This document shows, piece after piece, positions 6,424 to 8,810 of a stretch of DNA of 8,810 nt. The position numbers and the translations under genes were made by a program. The number at the start of each line of letters is the position of its first letter. Position 1 is the first letter of the stretch. Source of the stretch: an uncultured Lewinella sp. (GTDB lineage: Bacteria > Bacteroidota > Bacteroidia > Chitinophagales > Saprospiraceae); assembly GCA_938021455.1 (NCBI GenBank), contig CALIGP010000172.1:1-8810 (forward strand). Direction: 5' to 3'. The notes under the pieces are model-generated. The model did no database searches and was not told the DNA's origin. It worked only from the letters and a program-made list of their open reading frames with translations.

Positions 6424-7920
6424 ATGAAACAATTTTTACTTTTTTCCCTGCTGATAGCGGGCACTTTTGTGTCTGCCGTATCAGCTCAAGACCGTGTCTC
6501 TCTCTCCATTCCTGATGTAGTTTCTGCCGCAGGAAGCGGCGAAATCTGTGTACCAATTATTGCGGATAGTTTTCCGGATATTGCAGCAGTAGACTTCTCC
6601 ATTGGTTGGGACCTTACGCAGGTCAGCTTTACGGAGACCCGCCTAGGCGACAACCCACTTGGCCTGACGGAAAATACCGTCGCCATGCCAGAAGCCGACA
6701 ACATTGTTGTCACCTTTACTACGAATGACCTGATGGGTATTACTCTTTCCCCTGGCACCGTCATGTTGGAGCTCTGCTTCAACACCACCGGCGATAGCGG
6801 CTTTACTCCCCTTACTTTTGCGGGTTTCCGGTCACCAGAATTCGTACAGGAAGGAGAGTTTACCGCCTTCCCCTTTGACACCTTCCCCGGCAGCATCACC
6901 TACGGTGCTGACGTAGCGGCCAGTGTTTTACCAGGAGACACCAACAATGACGGACAGGTCGATCATACCGACCTCCTCAAAATTGGTTTGGGACATGGCA
7001 TTAACGGCCCCGAACGGCTCAATGCCTCCGGTGACTTTACCGCTCAGGTAGCGGCCATCTGGCCCGCTAATTTTGTCGATGGCCTCAACCTCGCCTACGC
7101 CGACGCCAATGGCGACGGAGCGATCGCGGACGACGATCTAAACGCCGTCTCCGCCAATTATGGTCAGGTTCTTGATGGCGGCAACTTCACCCCCGCCGGA
7201 AATGGCAGCAGTGTAGTGCCCGAAGCTCCCGTATTATCCGTAGCAACTAACGACGTAAACGCTGGTGAAACCGGCACCATGATCGTCTCCCTCGGAGATG
7301 GTAATGACCCGCTAGCTGTAGGTTACGCCATGGCGTTTACCCTCACTTATGACCCTGATCAAATTGACGCAGGGAGTCTGGAGGTCAACTTTGCCAACGC
7401 CTTTTTGGGCGAAGACTTACTGACCATCGCCCGCGTCAACCCGGCCGTACCCGGCCGTCTGGAGATCGCCCTGAGCCGCAAAGACCAAATCAATACGACC
7501 CTGCCCGGTGGGCAGGTTTGCCGTATTGACTTTCAGGCACTCAATAACAACAGTAGCGGAGATTACACCCTGGATCTTGCCATCGTTCCTAATGCTTTCC
7601 TGCTGTCTGACCAAAGCTCCGCGCCGATTACTGGCAGTACGGCTAGTTTGATGGTCATGGGCACTACCTCCGCCAGCGAACCGGCCTGGGGCCGGGAGTT
7701 GAGCATTTTCCCCAACCCCTACACCAACGGTCCGCTGAGCATTCAGGGTGACCTACCCGCTTTTGACCAAGTACGGGTACTGGACCTTCAGGGACGCTTA
7801 CTCCAAAGCTACCCCGGGAATCTGCGCCAACTGGACCTGACGAACCTTCCAGCAGCGACCTACTTGCTTCAAATCGAAATTGATGGGGAGAGCGTAAACC
7901 GTAAGCTAATCAAGCGGTAA
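6424..7920 (+). CDS. Secreted cohesin-like / dockerin-like / cohesin-like protein with T9SS sorting domain
   Basis: The 498-residue product has a signal peptide (MKQFLLFSLLIAGTFVSAVSA, cut before Gln22). Residues 23-163 form a beta-rich cohesin-like domain. A dockerin-like calcium-binding pair follows: loop one D172-N174-D176-Q178-D183 (PGDTNNDGQVDHTD) and loop two D227-N229-D231-A233-D238 (ADANGDGAIADDD), about 55 residues apart, which is longer than in clostridial type I dockerins. A second cohesin-like domain covers about 268-410 (LSVATNDVNAGETGTMIVSL, then VCRIDF). The T9SS sorting domain starts near SIFPNPYTNG (427-436) and ends in KLIKR. It should therefore be exported by the Sec and T9SS routes and act at the cell surface or outside. 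Binding to carbohydrate or to another protein is plausible, but cohesin-like folds in Bacteroidota need not form cellulosomes. The xylanase next door is also T9SS cargo, but a palindrome-bearing gap separates them. Confidence 0.82.
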   Translation: MKQFLLFSLLIAGTFVSAVSAQDRVSLSIPDVVSAAGSGEICVPIIADSFPDIAAVDFSIGWDLTQVSFTETRLGDNPLGLTENTVAMPEADNIVVTFTTNDLMGITLSPGTVMLELCFNTTGDSGFTPLTFAGFRSPEFVQEGEFTAFPFDTFPGSITYGADVAASVLPGDTNNDGQVDHTDLLKIGLGHGINGPERLNASGDFTAQVAAIWPANFVDGLNLAYADANGDGAIADDDLNAVSANYGQVLDGGNFTPAGNGSSVVPEAPVLSVATNDVNAGETGTMIVSLGDGNDPLAVGYAMAFTLTYDPDQIDAGSLEVNFANAFLGEDLLTIARVNPAVPGRLEIALSRKDQINTTLPGGQVCRIDFQALNNNSSGDYTLDLAIVPNAFLLSDQSSAPITGSTASLMVMGTTSASEPAWGRELSIFPNPYTNGPLSIQGDLPAFDQVRVLDLQGRLLQSYPGNLRQLDLTNLPAATYLLQIEIDGESVNRKLIKR

Positions 7921-7951
7921 GCTTAACCGATCTGAAAGCAGCCAACACAAC

Positions 7952-7985
7952 ATTCGCCCCCTCAAACCGGTTTGAGGGGGCGAAT
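7952..7985. terminator. Perfect 34-bp palindrome between two genes, terminator or operator
   Basis: Each half is 17 bp and is the exact reverse complement of the other, centred between 7968 and 7969 (ACC/GGT), with a G/C-rich core (GCCCCCTC / GAGGGGGC). It starts 31 bp after the cohesin/dockerin gene stop, fitting a factor-independent-style hairpin, although no U-tract follows. It ends only 13 bp before the peptidase ATG. An operator for a dimeric regulator or a 5'-UTR hairpin is also possible. Confidence 0.6.
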
Positions 7986-7998
7986 AACGTTAAGGTCT

Positions 7999-8583
7999 AT
8001 GTTTTACAAAATACTGCTGCTGGAAATCCTACTCATCTTCGGGATGATCAGCCTCAAGGTGTACCAAAGTCTCCCGGAAACTAAAGTATCCGTGGGGGAA
8101 ACGACCGTTGTCATTAAGTCGGTAAAAGAGGTGGCGAAGCTCCCCTCCAATCCCATTACTTCCGTAAGCTCTACCGAAAGGTCTGACCTTCGGTTCCCGG
8201 TAAAGGGCCATGGCCCCGAGAATGTGATTTCGGTGTTTGGTGATAAAAGAGGGAAAAACCGTACGCACGAGGGAATAGATATTAAAGCTCCCCGAGGAAC
8301 AGCCATCGTGGCGACGACTGATGGTTTCATCGAGCGAATTAAGGAAGGAGGTAATGGTGGAAAGCAAGTTTATTTGCGCGGAATGAAGGGCCGGCTGTTC
8401 TACTATGCTCACCTCGAAGATTGGTCCGTTGAAGAATTCCAGGCAGTCTCCGCGGGCGAGGTACTCGGCACGGTTGGAGACTCTGGCAATGCGAAGGGAA
8501 CCACTCCTCACCTGCACTTTGAAATCATGCTGGGCAAAGAGAAAAAGTCGATTGATCCGTTGAAGTTCTGGATTAGCGTCTGA
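7999..8583 (+). CDS. M23 (LytM-type) zinc metallopeptidase, membrane-anchored
   Basis: The 194-residue product has one N-terminal hydrophobic segment (about residues 4-19, KILLLEILLIFGMISL), a linker, and a C-terminal M23 domain from about 66 on. M23 enzymes cut peptide cross-links or bridges of peptidoglycan. The zinc ligands fit HEGID (His90, Asp94) and HLHFE (His173), and the catalytic histidines fit YAHL (His138) and His171, so the site looks complete. There is no coiled coil, unlike EnvC or NlpD-type activators, so a direct enzyme is the better reading. I chose the ATG at 7999 because the longer frame begins with a TTG inside the 34-bp palindrome and adds only nine basic residues before the membrane segment. 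The hydrophobic segment has no lipobox, so it should be an anchor or an uncleaved signal, placing the domain in the periplasm. Confidence 0.85.
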   Translation: MFYKILLLEILLIFGMISLKVYQSLPETKVSVGETTVVIKSVKEVAKLPSNPITSVSSTERSDLRFPVKGHGPENVISVFGDKRGKNRTHEGIDIKAPRGTAIVATTDGFIERIKEGGNGGKQVYLRGMKGRLFYYAHLEDWSVEEFQAVSAGEVLGTVGDSGNAKGTTPHLHFEIMLGKEKKSIDPLKFWISV

Positions 8584-8609
8584 CCTGACCAAGCCTTCCC
8601 ACCCTGCTC

Positions 8610-8644
8610 TTTTGCGCGCCCACTGCACCTGCGGCCGCGCAAAA
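8610..8644. repeat. Stem-loop after the peptidase gene
   Basis: TTTTGCGCG (8610-8618) pairs with CGCGCAAAA (8636-8644) over 9 bp around a 17-nt loop, 26 bp after the peptidase stop. The A-tract follows it on the plus strand (8641-8648), so it lacks the U-tract of a normal plus-strand terminator. It may still end transcription or protect the mRNA. Its 3' part shares 18 bp with the lipoprotein gene. Confidence 0.4.
8623..8640 (+). repeat. 18-bp sequence repeated in inverted orientation at 3695-3712
   Basis: Positions 8623-8640 are the exact reverse complement of 3695-3712, which encode part of the Ala/Pro linker of the lipoprotein. The first 12 bp (CTGCACCTGCGG) also occur at 3046-3057 in the gap between the two minus-strand genes. 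An 18-bp match in a window of this size is not expected by chance, although Ala/Pro-coding GC-rich sequence makes it less surprising. Confidence 0.6.
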
Positions 8645-8716
8645 AAAACATGAGTCATCCCGGAGTTTGGGCAACATTTCCTGTGTTTTTTCCCCTGTAC
8701 CCAGTTTGGTTGGCAT

Positions 8717-8778
8717 AAAAAAGCGATCAGCGGACAGTATTCAGAGCTGTTTTGCCTGAATGCTGTCCGCTGATCGCT
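8717..8778 (-). terminator. Intrinsic terminator for a minus-strand gene beyond the right edge
   Basis: Arms 8722-8744 and 8756-8778 pair over 23 bp with a single G-T wobble, around an 11-nt loop. On the minus strand the stem is followed by TTTTTT (8717-8722 read in reverse), the classical U-tract. A run of A (8779-8783) on the other side adds an A-tract before the stem. This indicates a gene ending just to the right of the window and running leftward, convergent with the peptidase gene. The region 8584-8810 has no supported gene. Confidence 0.75.
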
Positions 8779-8810
8779 AAAAACCCTATTCTTTGCCAGG
8801 ATACATGGTC

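Noticed and set aside
3977..7920. Cellulosome or complete polysaccharide-utilisation locus
   Set aside because: There is one enzyme and one cohesin/dockerin-like protein, but the xylanase itself carries no dockerin, and no SusC/SusD, transporter or regulator is present. Joint function is only a possibility.
7972..7998. TTG start of the M23 peptidase at 7972
   Set aside because: It lies inside the 34-bp palindrome and adds only nine residues before the membrane segment. The ATG at 7999 is the better start.
8029..8658. 209-residue minus-strand frame opposite the M23 peptidase
   Set aside because: It is antisense to a gene with complete M23 motifs and shows no recognisable domain or signal of its own.

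Overview
The window looks like chromosomal DNA from a member of the Bacteroidota, most probably a Saprospiria-type marine or aquatic bacterium related to Lewinella. This rests on two secreted proteins that end in type IX secretion (T9SS) sorting domains, on promoter elements that fit the Bacteroidota -7 consensus TAnnTTTG, on missing Shine-Dalgarno sequences, and on an MBOAT protein ending in NPFIYFRF. The lineage is inferred from these traits, not from a database match.

Layout. Positions 2-1449 (+) hold the 3' end of an MBOAT O-acetyltransferase, overlapping by one base a DHHW/AlgX-like SGNH-fold partner; together they are a polysaccharide O-acetylation pair. Convergent to them are two minus-strand genes: a signal-peptide-bearing TPR-like protein (1469-2965) and a lipoprotein (3090-3812). 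A 164-bp divergent intergenic region then leads to a GH10 endo-xylanase with an N-terminal carbohydrate-binding-like domain and a T9SS tail (3977-6121). The next 302 bp hold no gene. They contain a perfect 16-bp stem-loop and, three bases after it, a 162-bp imperfect palindrome flanked by TTA, plus a promoter-like motif. Next comes a secreted protein with the order cohesin-like, dockerin-like EF-hand pair, cohesin-like, T9SS tail (6424-7920). A 34-bp perfect palindrome separates it from a membrane-anchored M23 (LytM) metallopeptidase (7999-8583). The right end is non-coding and holds two hairpins, one of them a good intrinsic terminator for a minus-strand gene beyond the window.

How the genes may work together. 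The acetylation pair would modify an exported polysaccharide in the envelope. The xylanase and the cohesin/dockerin-like protein are both predicted T9SS cargo, displayed on or released from the cell surface, and could take part in polysaccharide use, although no SusC/SusD pair or sugar transporter is visible. The M23 enzyme would act on peptidoglycan.

No wholly new multi-gene system is evident. The best candidates for a second look are the palindromic element at 6197-6358, its placement against a candidate promoter, the cohesin-dockerin-cohesin protein beside a xylanase, the perfect palindrome just before the peptidase start, and short repeat or palindrome insertions inside coding regions.
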